NCBI RefSeq assembly: GCF_011030405.1
Contig: NZ_JAAJTJ010000029.1
Location: forward strand, 1-52,248
From: Parapedobacter sp. SGR-10
Lineage (GTDB): Bacteria > Bacteroidota > Bacteroidia > Sphingobacteriales > Sphingobacteriaceae
Direction: 5' to 3'
Length of the DNA: 52,248 bases
Of this stretch, positions 29,681 through 39,812 are shown one piece after another. Made by a program: the position numbers and the translations under genes. The notes under the pieces are model-generated. The model saw nothing but the letters and a program-made list of their open reading frames with translations. It had not been told where the DNA came from and did no database searches. Numbering within the stretch: position 1 is the first letter of the stretch; every line of letters starts with the position of its first letter.

Positions 29681-31966
29681 TTACATACGCAGTGAAAACT
29701 CGGCTTCCTTTACCTCTTTGGAATCGGTGCCGATAGATAGTTTAAAGTCACCGGGCTCTGCAACGAACTCCAAGTCATTATTATAAAACTTCAGATCTTC
29801 CACACTGATTTCAAATGTAATATTCCGACTTTCTCCTTTCTTTAGGAATATCTTTTGGAACCCTTTAAGCTCTTTGACAGGACGCGTGATTGAACCGACA
29901 AGATCGCATATATAAAGCTGTACCACTTCTTCGCCGTCATAATTGCCAGTATTGGTTATAGAGACAGTCGCTGTGATCTTATCATTTACACCCAAGGTAT
30001 TTTTATCCAGTTGGATATCACCATAAGAAAATGTGGTATAGCTTAGCCCATACCCAAAAGGGTAGAGGGGTTCGTTGGTGATGTCGAGATAGTTGGAGCG
30101 AAATTTTTCGAACCATGCTCCCGAAGCTAGAGGACGTCCGGTGTTTTTAGTGCTGTAATACAATGGGATCTGTCCGACATTCTGAGGAAAGGTCACGGGA
30201 AGTTTACCCGACGGGTTCACGTCTCCAAAGAGAACATCTGCCACCGCTTTACCGGTTTCCGTTCCGCCAAACCAAACGTTCAATATAGCAGGTACATGTT
30301 CGTTTTCCCAGATTAATGTTAACGGACGACCCGCGAATAACACCAATACAACGGGTTTACCCGTTTTCAGCAAAGCTTCCAATAATCTTTTTTGTGTGTC
30401 GGGAATATCCAGCTCTGTACGGCTGGAACTTTCGCCGCTCATTTCGGAGGATTCTCCCAATGCTGCAACGATGACATCTGCCGATTCTGCAACTCGTAGT
30501 GCTTCGGCAATAATTTCTGTTTCGGGACGTTCGTCTCTGGGTATCGTACGTCCAAACATCGTGGCACGCTCTTGGTATGCTGCATCCGACATCAAGTTAG
30601 CACCCAAATGCTGTACTATGTTTACCTTATCGCCCAAAGCGTCTTGCATACCTTCCAATAGGCTAGGTGTATTCTGCAGGTCAGCACTTACACTCCACGT
30701 TCCGGGTATATTGGATCGGGTGTTTGATAACGGGCCTATAAGAGCGACCGTACCTTTTTTTTGTAAGGGCAGGGTATTGTTTTCATTTTTTAGAAGCACA
30801 AAAGACTTACCGGCTATTTCACGTGCTTTGGCCAAATGGGCTGTGGTCAGGATATGGTTCTTTGCACGTTCTTCATCGCAGTATCGGAATGGATCCTCAA
30901 AAAGTCCCAATTTGTATTTTGTTTCCAGTATAAGCCTGCAAGCCTCATCGATCTCGGCCTGTGTCACTTTCCCTTCATCCAATGATTTTTTTAGTGTGCT
31001 CAAAAAACCTTCACCGACCATATCCATGTGTACTCCTGCCTTTAGCGCCAATGCAGACACGGTCTGCAGATCACCCAGACCATGATCCATCAGCTCATTG
31101 ATAGCGGTATAGTCGGTCACGACCATCCCTTTGAATCCCCATTGATTGCGCAGTATATCCGTCATCAACCATCTGTTTGCTGTGGCAGGCACACCATTGA
31201 TATCGTTGAAGGAGGTCATGACCGTTCCTGCGCCGGCATCTATAGCGGCTTTATAAGGGGGCAAGTATTCGTTGTACATGCGATGAAGACTCATATCGGT
31301 GGTATGATAGTCTCTCCCCGCTTCTGCGGCTCCATAGAGCGCAAAATGCTTGACACACGCCATGAGGGTATTGTGCGCCTTGAGGTCGTCACCTTGATAT
31401 CCTTTGACCATTTCGGCCGCTATTCGCGAACTGAGATAGGTGTCTTCGCCATTTCCCTCTGATATCCGCCCCCAACGTGGATCCCTGGAAATATCGACCA
31501 TAGGTGAAAATGTCCAATTTAAGCCGTCGGCACTGGCCTCTACTGCGGCGATACGTGCGGATTCCCGAATAAGCCCCATGTCCCAGGTCGCTGCAAGGCC
31601 GAGTGGGATAGGAAACATTGTTTTATATCCATGGATAACGTCCATACCAAAAATAAGGGGGATACCCAAACGCGAATGCTTCACTGCCAACTCTTGTGCG
31701 GTTCGGATTTTGGCCGGTGAAGACATACTGAAAATTCCGCCGATCTTGCCGGCTTTAATCTTGGCTTCAACACCTGTGGATACTACGGATCCGGTGACAG
31801 CCTCTCCACCCGTAACCAGATTCAATTGCCCAATCTTTTCCTCTACCGTCATTTTGCTCATGAGCTCCAAAATGAATCGGTCCATTTGGGAATTTGTTTG
31901 GGCTGTCGTGCTGACTGTCCAGATTGTAACGATACCGAGCATCCATATTGCAAGTTTGTTTATCAT
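29681..31966 (-). CDS. Glycoside hydrolase family 3 beta-glucosidase
   Basis: Exported enzyme of 761 residues that releases terminal glucose from beta-glucans or oligosaccharides. The signal peptide is MINKLAIWMLGIVTIWTVSTTA. The GH3 N domain has GMDVIHGYKTMFPIPLG, ISRDPRWGRISEGNGEDTYL and CVKHFALYG. The nucleophile Asp is in GMVVTDYTAINEL. The C domain has LGESSEMSGESSSRTELDIP with the candidate acid/base Glu, and a fibronectin-III-like domain closes the protein. It is the last gene of the PUL. GH3 enzymes acting on beta-1,2-gluco-oligosaccharides are known in Bacteroides next to GH144 genes. The frame can be extended to a TTG at 31999, but the signal peptide favours ATG 31966. Confidence 0.92.
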   Translation of the reverse strand: MINKLAIWMLGIVTIWTVSTTAQTNSQMDRFILELMSKMTVEEKIGQLNLVTGGEAVTGSVVSTGVEAKIKAGKIGGIFSMSSPAKIRTAQELAVKHSRLGIPLIFGMDVIHGYKTMFPIPLGLAATWDMGLIRESARIAAVEASADGLNWTFSPMVDISRDPRWGRISEGNGEDTYLSSRIAAEMVKGYQGDDLKAHNTLMACVKHFALYGAAEAGRDYHTTDMSLHRMYNEYLPPYKAAIDAGAGTVMTSFNDINGVPATANRWLMTDILRNQWGFKGMVVTDYTAINELMDHGLGDLQTVSALALKAGVHMDMVGEGFLSTLKKSLDEGKVTQAEIDEACRLILETKYKLGLFEDPFRYCDEERAKNHILTTAHLAKAREIAGKSFVLLKNENNTLPLQKKGTVALIGPLSNTRSNIPGTWSVSADLQNTPSLLEGMQDALGDKVNIVQHLGANLMSDAAYQERATMFGRTIPRDERPETEIIAEALRVAESADVIVAALGESSEMSGESSSRTELDIPDTQKRLLEALLKTGKPVVLVLFAGRPLTLIWENEHVPAILNVWFGGTETGKAVADVLFGDVNPSGKLPVTFPQNVGQIPLYYSTKNTGRPLASGAWFEKFRSNYLDITNEPLYPFGYGLSYTTFSYGDIQLDKNTLGVNDKITATVSITNTGNYDGEEVVQLYICDLVGSITRPVKELKGFQKIFLKKGESRNITFEISVEDLKFYNNDLEFVAEPGDFKLSIGTDSKEVKEAEFSLRM

Positions 31967-32030
31967 TTCATTTTCGTTTTTGAAGAGGTACGATTTCAAT
32001 GTGCATCATTAGAAGGCTTGTTTCACTTTT

Positions 32031-33401
32031 CTATTTCAGATATGTACTCGAAAAGCCCAGTTTACGTAAACCTTTCTGTACATCGGGTGCTCCCATAAAG
32101 AGGTCCCAGATAAAGGCATCTTTGTAATTCTGGATCATCACCACCATCGGTCCCTGATCGATAGCTAAGTAGCGTTGTGGAAACCAATCCGCTGTTTCGC
32201 TGTACGCATCATAGAAGCCGTATTTGCCCCATACCTTGTCACCGATACTGTCTTTCAGATAACGCATAAAGCTGATGCTTTCCTTGGGTGTATAGGGTAT
32301 GGACGAAATGGCCGCTGCAGGGGAGATGACGCCCGTCGGATCGTTGTCCGGATGGTGGGCATTATATCCATTTGTGGAATAACTGGCTGTCCATCCCCAA
32401 CCTTTATCTGCACCATAGCCTTTAAATTGTTTGGGATTATGTTCAGCATAAGCGATGTTAATTTTCGTGTGGTTAGTGACTAAGTCCTGATAGTTGGCAT
32501 ACTGATCCGATAGGCCCATTGGATTCAGCCCTAAAAAGGAATAATGCGACCAGAACAAGGGGCCTACTTCTCCTTCCTTGGCATTGTGCTTCAATACGGT
32601 AGGGATTTCGTATTTAGTCATTGACGTGCGAATGGCACCGTCGCGTGCCCAACCCTTATGATAAGTGTCTGCCGGGATGGGATGGGTAGGGGATGAAGCA
32701 CCTAGGATATAGGCGATCATACACTCGTCAAACCCTTGGATGGCATGATTCATACCCCATTCGTGTTTTGGGCTCCAATGCCAGTAAAGCACATTCTTTC
32801 CATTGCGATAAAAATCCCAGTCGATACCTTGCCAAAGTTTATCTGCTTTTGCTGCTATTTTTTTCTCTGCATCGTTGCCATTTTTATAGTATTCGCGTAT
32901 GCAGATCAAGGCTTCTGCCATAAACGCCGTCTCGACAATGTCTCCACCATCGTCGCTTTCGCTGAAAGCCTTTGGTTTGCCGGTATCACCAAAATACCAG
33001 TGTGACCAAGCACCTTGAAAGCGTTCGATATTTCCCAAAAAGGTGAGGGCTTTTTCTATGCGAGCCAAACCTTCTTCTTTAGTAATAAATTCATTGTGTA
33101 TGCCTACCAGTACAGCCATTAGGCCGAAACCGCTTCCGCCAATGGTGATGACATTTTCATCGTTTTCGGGATATTTTCCGTCGATATGTACACGTTCGCG
33201 TGCCAATCCGGAATTCGGTTCGGCACCATCCCAGAAATAATGGAATGTCTGTTTCTGGACAAGCGTAATCAACGAGTCATCGGATAATGTATCGCTCAAA
33301 TCCTCTATACCTGTGTTGGCGTTGTTTTCTGTTTTGGGTGCAGAACAATTTAGGAGTAGTATGCTCAGTATGGTCGTGAATGTCAAATATATAAACTTCA
33401 T
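32031..33401 (-). CDS. GH144-type (glucoamylase-like fold) beta-1,2-glucanase lipoprotein
   Basis: A 456-residue lipoprotein. The signal MKFIYLTFTTILSILLLNC ends in a lipobox with Cys19. The body is the (alpha/alpha)6 domain called glucoamylase-like (PF10091), with FHYFWDGAEPNSGLARER, GGSGFGLMAVLVGI, WSHWYFGDTG, ESDDGGDIVETAFMAEAL and YGFYDAYSETADWF. In Bacteroidota this domain defines GH144, whose first member is an endo-beta-1,2-glucanase from Chitinophaga. A related enzyme in Bacteroides releases sophorose. With a GH3 beside it, the target is probably beta-1,2-glucan. The exact bond type is an inference. Confidence 0.85.
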   Translation of the reverse strand: MKFIYLTFTTILSILLLNCSAPKTENNANTGIEDLSDTLSDDSLITLVQKQTFHYFWDGAEPNSGLARERVHIDGKYPENDENVITIGGSGFGLMAVLVGIHNEFITKEEGLARIEKALTFLGNIERFQGAWSHWYFGDTGKPKAFSESDDGGDIVETAFMAEALICIREYYKNGNDAEKKIAAKADKLWQGIDWDFYRNGKNVLYWHWSPKHEWGMNHAIQGFDECMIAYILGASSPTHPIPADTYHKGWARDGAIRTSMTKYEIPTVLKHNAKEGEVGPLFWSHYSFLGLNPMGLSDQYANYQDLVTNHTKINIAYAEHNPKQFKGYGADKGWGWTASYSTNGYNAHHPDNDPTGVISPAAAISSIPYTPKESISFMRYLKDSIGDKVWGKYGFYDAYSETADWFPQRYLAIDQGPMVVMIQNYKDAFIWDLFMGAPDVQKGLRKLGFSSTYLK

Positions 33402-33426
33402 TGTTCAAGATAGTGAGATGTAAAAT

Positions 33427-33459
33427 CAACTATCGGATCCATTGGGAATCCGATAGTTG
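33427..33459 (-). terminator. Stem-loop between the DUF4886 gene and the GH144 gene
   Basis: A perfect 12-bp stem (caactatcggat 33427-33438, atccgatagttg 33448-33459) with a 9-base loop; on the minus strand attttac follows. It lies inside the PUL, so it may act as a partial terminator or mRNA-stabilising element. Confidence 0.6.
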
Positions 33460-33478
33460 GTTAAAGAGTCATCAAATA

Positions 33479-34999
33479 TTAATTTGATGGTTGGATGCGC
33501 ATGGCATTAATATAAAAGAACTTGTTTACATGTGTATTGTTAGCACCTGCGGTTACTGTTATCGTAATCTCTCCATTACTGTTCGGTGTAATAGCATTAG
33601 GGCTACAGACTACCGGTGGATGGGCAGGCGGCGTGGTAGAAGTAAGCACAGATACAGTACTTGTGTTTGCTCCTTCTGCGATAAAGGCTGTTTCCCTAAC
33701 GTTTACATCGCCTCCCTCTCTAGATGCATAGTAGCAGAGTTCATAGGATTTTTCAGGATCTAGTCCGTAAAGCTTAAAGACGCCTTTTTCATAGGCTGGC
33801 GTCGTTCCCCAATCCAAAGCATGCCCAAAGAAAGATCTTCTTGCTACCGATTCAGGGATAGAAAACGGAGTTGAGCCGACAAATGGGACACCATTTGTAT
33901 TGACACCATTAAACTTCTCAAGCATCGTATAGGATATACCGGTAAATTCACCGTTTTCATCCCTCAGGTTGGATATACTGAAACCAACATTGTTGTCTGA
34001 CACAGTAATTCCATTCCATCCGTCTGTAGCTACATTTTGTCCAAAATCGAGATAGATGGGATCGACAAATTCAAAGCTGCCACCCCAATCTTTGTAATCT
34101 ACCATGTCGGTCACTGACGAAGGTTGGGCCATAGCCATATGTGCAGCCTGTTGGGCAATTTCGGCTTCATAGGCAGACATACCCGCAGGTACATAGGTGT
34201 TGCCCAGTACGCTCTGGCCTGTCAATACTTCAAACCATACGCACGCGGCTGTGTAACGGCCGATACCGGCGTTCAGATGGTATCCATCACTGGTTACATT
34301 ATCGCCGATGATGCTTGTCCGTACGTTTTGTATGGCTGTGCCCGCCGGAACGATTGCATCGATGGCTACAAGATCTTTGGCTCTGTTGACAGCATCAACA
34401 ATGGCCGAATACATCGTCATTTGATTGTTACTGTAGTTGGCAAATCCCGAGTGGGTAGATGTCTGTGCATAAGCCCAGGTCTGATGGAGAAGAAACTTAA
34501 CTGTCGGATTCTTTGCTCTTGGTGCGACATACTCGTATACAAATGGCAATGACGCTGCCCAGGTTTCATACTGCCCGGAGTTTTGGCTGACTTGCTGAAA
34601 ACTAACATGTGTCCAGTTTTCATCCGCTAATGCGCGGTGTATACTGAAGCCACCCGTAGTGGTTTTCTCCCCATTACGGTCGATTTTTCGGTAACTGTAT
34701 GTGTTGGCATTCTGCTGTACATTGTTTCTGTGCAATTCTAGTGATGCGCCATCGATGTGTAAGTTTCCGATAGTCATCGGAATACCTGCGGCCTGTGCTA
34801 GTCCCGATAGATGTGTTTCTAAGGCATCTGTCGAAAAGCTGTTGCCGATGGCCAGTACACGGATACTTCCGTCATCCTCAGGATCGGGAATTATTTCGCC
34901 CATCGCGGGACGATCCATCTTTTGGCAGGAACTGAATGTTAGTGTTCCGGCCAAGATGCCAAATAGCAGTAATAAACGGGTATATATATGTTTTTTCAT
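33479..34999 (-). CDS. DUF4886 lipoprotein, SGNH-hydrolase-like, possible esterase
   Basis: A 506-residue lipoprotein. The signal MKKHIYTRLLLLFGILAGTLTFSSC ends before Cys25. Residues 45-290 form the DUF4886 domain, which belongs to the SGNH hydrolase fold. GNSFS (52-56) holds the likely catalytic Ser, and SDGYHLN near residue 238 gives the Asp-x-x-His pair. A second beta-rich domain (from about 310) ends the protein. SGNH enzymes in such loci usually remove acyl groups from glycans. In this place a SusE-type surface glycan binder is expected. Whether it works on substituted beta-1,2-glucan is an inference. Confidence 0.75.
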   Translation of the reverse strand: MKKHIYTRLLLLFGILAGTLTFSSCQKMDRPAMGEIIPDPEDDGSIRVLAIGNSFSTDALETHLSGLAQAAGIPMTIGNLHIDGASLELHRNNVQQNANTYSYRKIDRNGEKTTTGGFSIHRALADENWTHVSFQQVSQNSGQYETWAASLPFVYEYVAPRAKNPTVKFLLHQTWAYAQTSTHSGFANYSNNQMTMYSAIVDAVNRAKDLVAIDAIVPAGTAIQNVRTSIIGDNVTSDGYHLNAGIGRYTAACVWFEVLTGQSVLGNTYVPAGMSAYEAEIAQQAAHMAMAQPSSVTDMVDYKDWGGSFEFVDPIYLDFGQNVATDGWNGITVSDNNVGFSISNLRDENGEFTGISYTMLEKFNGVNTNGVPFVGSTPFSIPESVARRSFFGHALDWGTTPAYEKGVFKLYGLDPEKSYELCYYASREGGDVNVRETAFIAEGANTSTVSVLTSTTPPAHPPVVCSPNAITPNSNGEITITVTAGANNTHVNKFFYINAMRIQPSN

Positions 35000-35018
35000 G
35001 TTATATATGCTTAATGTG

Positions 35019-35058
35019 AATTCCTAATTAAGAATTGCGAATGAGATAATTAGGAATT
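35019..35058 (-). terminator. Stem-loop between susD and the DUF4886 gene
   Basis: A perfect 12-bp stem (aattcctaatta 35019-35030, taattaggaatt 35047-35058) with a 16-base loop. AT-rich, with aaaatt flanks on the minus strand. It may lower expression of the enzymes compared with SusCD. Confidence 0.5.
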
Positions 35059-35097
35059 TTGTATATTAATAATCGAATTGTAATTCATCATTATCAA

Positions 35098-36594
35098 TTA
35101 TAAATAATCCGGATTTTGAACCAATACACCACCCGAACGGTCGATCTCCACTTGTGGGATCGGGTAGAAGCGATGTTTTGCCTGATAAGTTGTGTGACCT
35201 GCGGCCTGCATCGTTTGTACATCGATTCCCCAACGGATCAGGTCGTAGAAGCGTTCATTTTCCATACCGAGCTCTACCTGACGTTCGTGGCGTATAGCCT
35301 GACGCAATTGTTCCTGATCCTGTGTGGTTACCTCCGGTAGGATAGCATTATTATTTCCTCTGGCTCTGGCCCTGACCATTTCCAGATATTCGAGTGCCAA
35401 ATCCGTATTAGCCTCACCGCCTACTTCATTGGCCGCTTCTGCTGCCAATAGCACGATATCGGCATAACGGATAATCCTTACATTAAACCATTGTCCCATT
35501 CGGCTTCCATACTTTGTCCGCAGAGCAGGGTTGGTGTACACTTTTTTGTTGTAGTAAGGGCGTGGCAAACCGCTGGGGAGTACTTCGCCATAGGGCGTAT
35601 TGAGCTGTCCGCTAAATAGAACGGTGGCTTCGCGACGCGGATCACCTGGTTCAAAAGCATTGAGCAATCGCTCATTCGGTACATTAAAGCCCCAGCCGAG
35701 ATCCCACTGTCCGGAACCGCGTACTCCCTGACGTGAGGCATATGTCACCCCAAAATTCTGTACACCGTCATAGTAAGCCTGTATCTCAAAAATAGATTCT
35801 TTGCTGTTTTCGCTCTCTTCTCTGAAGATCATGTCGTAGGGAACACTCAGGTCATATACTCCTGAACTCATGACGGCCTGTGCCGATATCAATGCTTCTG
35901 CATAGCGATGACGTGCCATGAGGGTTTTGGTCCGGAGTGCCAGTGCAGCTCCGCGGGTAAGACGGCCGGCAAACCCTACCCATGTATCGGGCAGATTAGT
36001 GACGGCATCCTGCAGATCGGAATCGATCAGTTCGTAAATCTTCGGAATAGTAGACTTAGGTCTGTTGGCTGAAGCCTGATCCGTGATACGAAAGTCGATG
36101 ATCGGTACCTCTCCAAAGGTACGGACCAGATTAAAGTAAGCCCATGCCCGAAGAAATTTTGCTTCGGCGATATTGGTCAGGGTTCCTGCTGTAAGATTGT
36201 CCAATGAATCTGCGGCGGACAAGACATTGTTGGCCCTGTTGATCAAACCATAATGTCCTGTCCAATAGTCGGGTGCATACCAATGTGTCAGTGAATAGTT
36301 GAAATTATCATAGATAGGACCCCCTACAGCGTAGTCATTGTCATTACTGCCCAAATTGGCATCATCCGAACGGATATTGTGCAGGCCTACATACTGCAAT
36401 CCGCTCGTCCCTTCGCTACGCAATGCGGCATAGGCTGCAAAAACATGCTCTTCCAAAGAACCTGTAGGCAGGTCATCTTCGGTAAAACGTCCCAAAGGCT
36501 TAATATCCAACCAGTCCGTGCCACAACTTGTCATGAACAGTACTGCCACCATAGATAGGAAAAGCATCCTGCTGTTGTTATTTAGTGCTTTCAT
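35098..36594 (-). CDS. SusD/RagB family glycan-binding lipoprotein
   Basis: Surface lipoprotein that binds the glycan and closes the SusC channel as a lid. The signal MKALNNNSRMLFLSMVAVLFMTSC ends in a lipobox with Cys24. GTDWLDIKPLGRFTEDDL at the mature N-terminus, the TPR-like helices (AEAKFLRAWAYFNLVRTFGEVPI) and the C-terminal EMENERFYDLIRWG-type stretch (here VELGMENERFYDLIRWG) are typical of SusD. I start at ATG 36594; an in-frame ATG at 36606 is possible. It follows susC after 20 bases. Confidence 0.93.
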   Translation of the reverse strand: MKALNNNSRMLFLSMVAVLFMTSCGTDWLDIKPLGRFTEDDLPTGSLEEHVFAAYAALRSEGTSGLQYVGLHNIRSDDANLGSNDNDYAVGGPIYDNFNYSLTHWYAPDYWTGHYGLINRANNVLSAADSLDNLTAGTLTNIAEAKFLRAWAYFNLVRTFGEVPIIDFRITDQASANRPKSTIPKIYELIDSDLQDAVTNLPDTWVGFAGRLTRGAALALRTKTLMARHRYAEALISAQAVMSSGVYDLSVPYDMIFREESENSKESIFEIQAYYDGVQNFGVTYASRQGVRGSGQWDLGWGFNVPNERLLNAFEPGDPRREATVLFSGQLNTPYGEVLPSGLPRPYYNKKVYTNPALRTKYGSRMGQWFNVRIIRYADIVLLAAEAANEVGGEANTDLALEYLEMVRARARGNNNAILPEVTTQDQEQLRQAIRHERQVELGMENERFYDLIRWGIDVQTMQAAGHTTYQAKHRFYPIPQVEIDRSGGVLVQNPDYL

Positions 36595-36614
36595 TATTAT
36601 CGTCATTTTACGGT

Positions 36615-39600
36615 TTAAAAATTCATGTTTATACCAAAGGTGTATATGGCCGGAACAGGGTAGGTCCCATTGTCCACACCAAATGAGATAGCGCTACCTC
36701 CGATTTCGGGGGTAAATCCTGTATTTCGGGAGAGTGTAAACATATTCTGTGCGTTCATGAACAGCCTCAGGTTCTTTAGTTTTATTCGGGATAAGCTCTC
36801 CTGAGGGAACCGGTATGCTAATGTGACATCTCTCAGACGGAAAAAGCTACCATCTTCAATGAAATATGAAGAAATCTCCCTATTGGCTGCACGTCCATCA
36901 TCGAGTATCGGCTCCCAGTTGCTGGTGCCCGGGCCTGTCCAGCGTGCTATTCTATCCTGTAAAAAGTTGCCGGTGGCCGATTGTCTATTCCATGTACGCA
37001 TGATCTCGTTGCCATAGACACCCTGAAACTCGATGTTTAGATCAAAGTTTTTGTAGGATGCAGAGGTGGATAGACCGTAATAGAAGTCTGGTGTAGGGTT
37101 ACCGATCATCGTACGGTCATTGGCATCGATACGTTCGGGACCTCCTTCCGTATTGGTCGTCACATTACGGAAACGAATATCTCCTGGACGAAAAACGCCA
37201 CTTCCGATACCATTTTGAACATTGTACTGGTCAATCTCAGCCTGCGTCTGGAATATACCATCATGGACGTAGCCATAAAAATAAGCGATCGGGTATCCGG
37301 CAATAGTCCGTGAAGGTGGATTTGCTATCTGGTACCCATCGGTGGAGAGTTTCTTGACCATGTTCTTTACTGTAGTGATATTTCCTCCGAAAGATAGTGA
37401 CCAATCATCATTTAGGCGTTGATTCCATCGGGCGGAGGCTTCGATCCCTTTATTCTCGATATTTCCGATGTTGCTCAATCCCGGGATAGTTCCAAACATA
37501 CCCGGCACCCTGACCATCACACCATCTGTATTTTTGTAATAATAGACAGCTTCTACATTCAATCTGTTTTGGAGGGCAGTCAGCTCAAAGCCCGCTTCCC
37601 AGCTTTTTACGATCTCCCAGTGCAGATTCGGATCAGGGATATATTCCGGACCGTAAGCCGGGACAAGCTCATCACCAAAGACAGCAGAACTTCCGGCCTG
37701 TAGTACAGGATACATCGGGTAGGAAAGACCGACATTCTGATTGCCTAAGCCACCCACCGAACCCCGTATCTTCAGGTTGTTGATGATATCCTGATCTTGC
37801 ATAAAGTCTTCACGGCTTACGACCCAGGCACCACCGACGGCTATGAAATTCTGCCAAGGCTTCCTATTCTTGGCAAAAGCGGAACTACCGTCACGACGGA
37901 AAGAAGCATTGAGCAGATATTTGCTGTCGTAGTTGTACAATACCCGTGCTAAGTAGGATACCGTACGGGCCTCAGAGGCAGTTCCGTTACCGGTCTGTCT
38001 GGCGGCATCGCCGATCCCTACGAACCAATAGTCCGGATTATTGGGGATCGGTATACTATTCTCTCCTTGTGTTCTGCTTGCACTGACCGACTGCATTCCC
38101 TGTGTATAAGTCGTGAAACCGAGCATTCCGGTAAAATGGTGCAAGCCAAAGCTATTCTTATAGTTGAGCAACCAGTCTGTCTGGTACTTATAATGTTTAT
38201 TTTGAGATTGGTTCACAGAAGTATATTGGTTTCCGACCCAATGGGTTTTGTCATCTTCCGCAATTTCCGGGTTGTACTGGGCAAGCACTGCCATGTAACT
38301 CCTAGATGGATTGAACCCATAATCAGCGGACAGGTTGACACGGAAATTGAAATGGGATAGAAAGTCGATCTCTGCGTAGCTGTTGGCTACCACACGGTAG
38401 TTTAGGCTGATATTGGAATCTTTCCTTTCTTCGATAGCCAGCAAGGGGTTGTTTACCTGCGCACGCTGAAAGTCGGGCATCGTATGATATAGCCCATATT
38501 CTTCGTTGTAGACGGGGGCAATAGGCGCTGCCTGTATCGCTCCGAACACGTCGCGATTTACCGGCAGGTGCGCACGGTACCCATTCAGCACAATCCCGGT
38601 CCGGAAATTGTCGGTAAGCCGGAGTTCATCCGAAATATTGAACGTAAACTGTTTGTGTCTTTCGTGGCTGATAATTCCCTGATCAAGCGAATAGCCTACC
38701 CCCATCCGAAAGGTGTTGCGCTCGGTGGCACCGCTTACGCTGAGGTTGTTGTAGTTGATGATACCGTTCTTGAATATTTCGTCTTGCCAATCCGTATCTC
38801 CTGTCCAATGGGTATAATCGTAAGTATCATTCCCCTGATTGAAACGTAGCTCATCGTACAGCTCTTTAAACTGCTCCGCATTGGTCATTTTCATCCGGTG
38901 ATTGACATCTTTGATACCAAGACGGGAGCTAAACTCAAAATCTAATTGCCCTGTTTTGGCTCTTTTTGTGGTGATGGCAATGACACCATTGGCACCGCGT
39001 ACCCCAAAGATGGCGAGTGACGAAGGATCTTTCAATACATCGATGCTTTCGATATCGGCAGGATTGAGAAAGTTGATGTTATCATTGAGCAATCCGTCCA
39101 CGACATACAGCGGTTTGACCGAATTGATGGAGTTCGTTCCCCGGATACGGATATCCGGTTCTTGTCCGGGGCGACCGGAGTTCGTGACCTGTAAACCCGC
39201 CACTTTACCTTGCAGGCTGGCTACGGGGTTGGTACCGGGTCTGTCCACGATGTCGTCACCCTTTATCTGCGTGATAGATCCCGTCAAATCTCGTTTGCTG
39301 GCTGTACCATACCCGATGACGACGACCTCTTCCAGAGCCTGGTCTTCGCTGACCAATAAAACTTCCAACGTTTCCCGGTCACCAACGGTCATTGTTTGTG
39401 ACGTATAACCGATAAAGCGAAAAGTGAGTACTTCGGAGGGACGTGCCTCTAGGGTAAACCGGCCCGTTCCATCCGTCTGAACGCCCGTTCCGTCAGGTTT
39501 AGCAATACTGACCCCCGGTATACCTTCTAAGGATTGGCTGTCTTTTACCGTCCCGGTGATCGTTTTTACCTGTGTATATCCATAGGATAGGACAGCGGTC

Positions 39601-39632
39601 AAAAACAAAAAAAGTAAAAATAACTTCCTCAT
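36615..39632 (-). CDS. SusC/RagA family TonB-linked outer-membrane protein
   Basis: TonB-dependent channel that takes up oligosaccharides. The signal peptide is MRKLFLLFLFLTAVLSYGYT. The carboxypeptidase-regulatory-like domain covers residues 22-95. EEVVVIGYGTASKRDLTGSI is the TonB-box region and start of the plug. DIRIRGTNSINSVKPLYVVDG and IDVLKDPSSLAIFGVRGANGVIAI are SusC plug signatures. The barrel ends in YTFGINMNF. It has the usual 1000-residue length. It is paired with susD and preceded by a 278-bp control region and the regulator gene. Confidence 0.95.
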   Translation of the reverse strand: MRKLFLLFLFLTAVLSYGYTQVKTITGTVKDSQSLEGIPGVSIAKPDGTGVQTDGTGRFTLEARPSEVLTFRFIGYTSQTMTVGDRETLEVLLVSEDQALEEVVVIGYGTASKRDLTGSITQIKGDDIVDRPGTNPVASLQGKVAGLQVTNSGRPGQEPDIRIRGTNSINSVKPLYVVDGLLNDNINFLNPADIESIDVLKDPSSLAIFGVRGANGVIAITTKRAKTGQLDFEFSSRLGIKDVNHRMKMTNAEQFKELYDELRFNQGNDTYDYTHWTGDTDWQDEIFKNGIINYNNLSVSGATERNTFRMGVGYSLDQGIISHERHKQFTFNISDELRLTDNFRTGIVLNGYRAHLPVNRDVFGAIQAAPIAPVYNEEYGLYHTMPDFQRAQVNNPLLAIEERKDSNISLNYRVVANSYAEIDFLSHFNFRVNLSADYGFNPSRSYMAVLAQYNPEIAEDDKTHWVGNQYTSVNQSQNKHYKYQTDWLLNYKNSFGLHHFTGMLGFTTYTQGMQSVSASRTQGENSIPIPNNPDYWFVGIGDAARQTGNGTASEARTVSYLARVLYNYDSKYLLNASFRRDGSSAFAKNRKPWQNFIAVGGAWVVSREDFMQDQDIINNLKIRGSVGGLGNQNVGLSYPMYPVLQAGSSAVFGDELVPAYGPEYIPDPNLHWEIVKSWEAGFELTALQNRLNVEAVYYYKNTDGVMVRVPGMFGTIPGLSNIGNIENKGIEASARWNQRLNDDWSLSFGGNITTVKNMVKKLSTDGYQIANPPSRTIAGYPIAYFYGYVHDGIFQTQAEIDQYNVQNGIGSGVFRPGDIRFRNVTTNTEGGPERIDANDRTMIGNPTPDFYYGLSTSASYKNFDLNIEFQGVYGNEIMRTWNRQSATGNFLQDRIARWTGPGTSNWEPILDDGRAANREISSYFIEDGSFFRLRDVTLAYRFPQESLSRIKLKNLRLFMNAQNMFTLSRNTGFTPEIGGSAISFGVDNGTYPVPAIYTFGINMNF

Positions 39633-39705
39633 AAAAATAGTTTGTTAATTGTTTATAATTGTGGCACAATAATAGGTTATCGTAACACAGCGTTTATAAT
39701 ATCAA

Positions 39706-39735
39706 CAAAGATGTGATGTATAGATTGTATGACAA
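39706..39735 (-). promoter_or_regulatory. Candidate susC promoter
   Basis: On the minus strand TTG (39735-39733), a 19-bp spacer and CATCTTTG (39713-39706) differ from the consensus by one base in the -7. The leader to the susC ATG would be about 70 bases. Confidence 0.45.
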
Positions 39736-39812
39736 AATAATAGCATTTCACATTACTACATCATGTATAAATACCTGCTACATTAGAAAGTTTTTATTTT
39801 GCTAACTTGTTG

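Noticed and set aside
30396..31085. 229-codon frame opposite the GH3 gene
   Set aside because: Antisense shadow of a clear glycoside hydrolase; Ser-rich, without family pattern.
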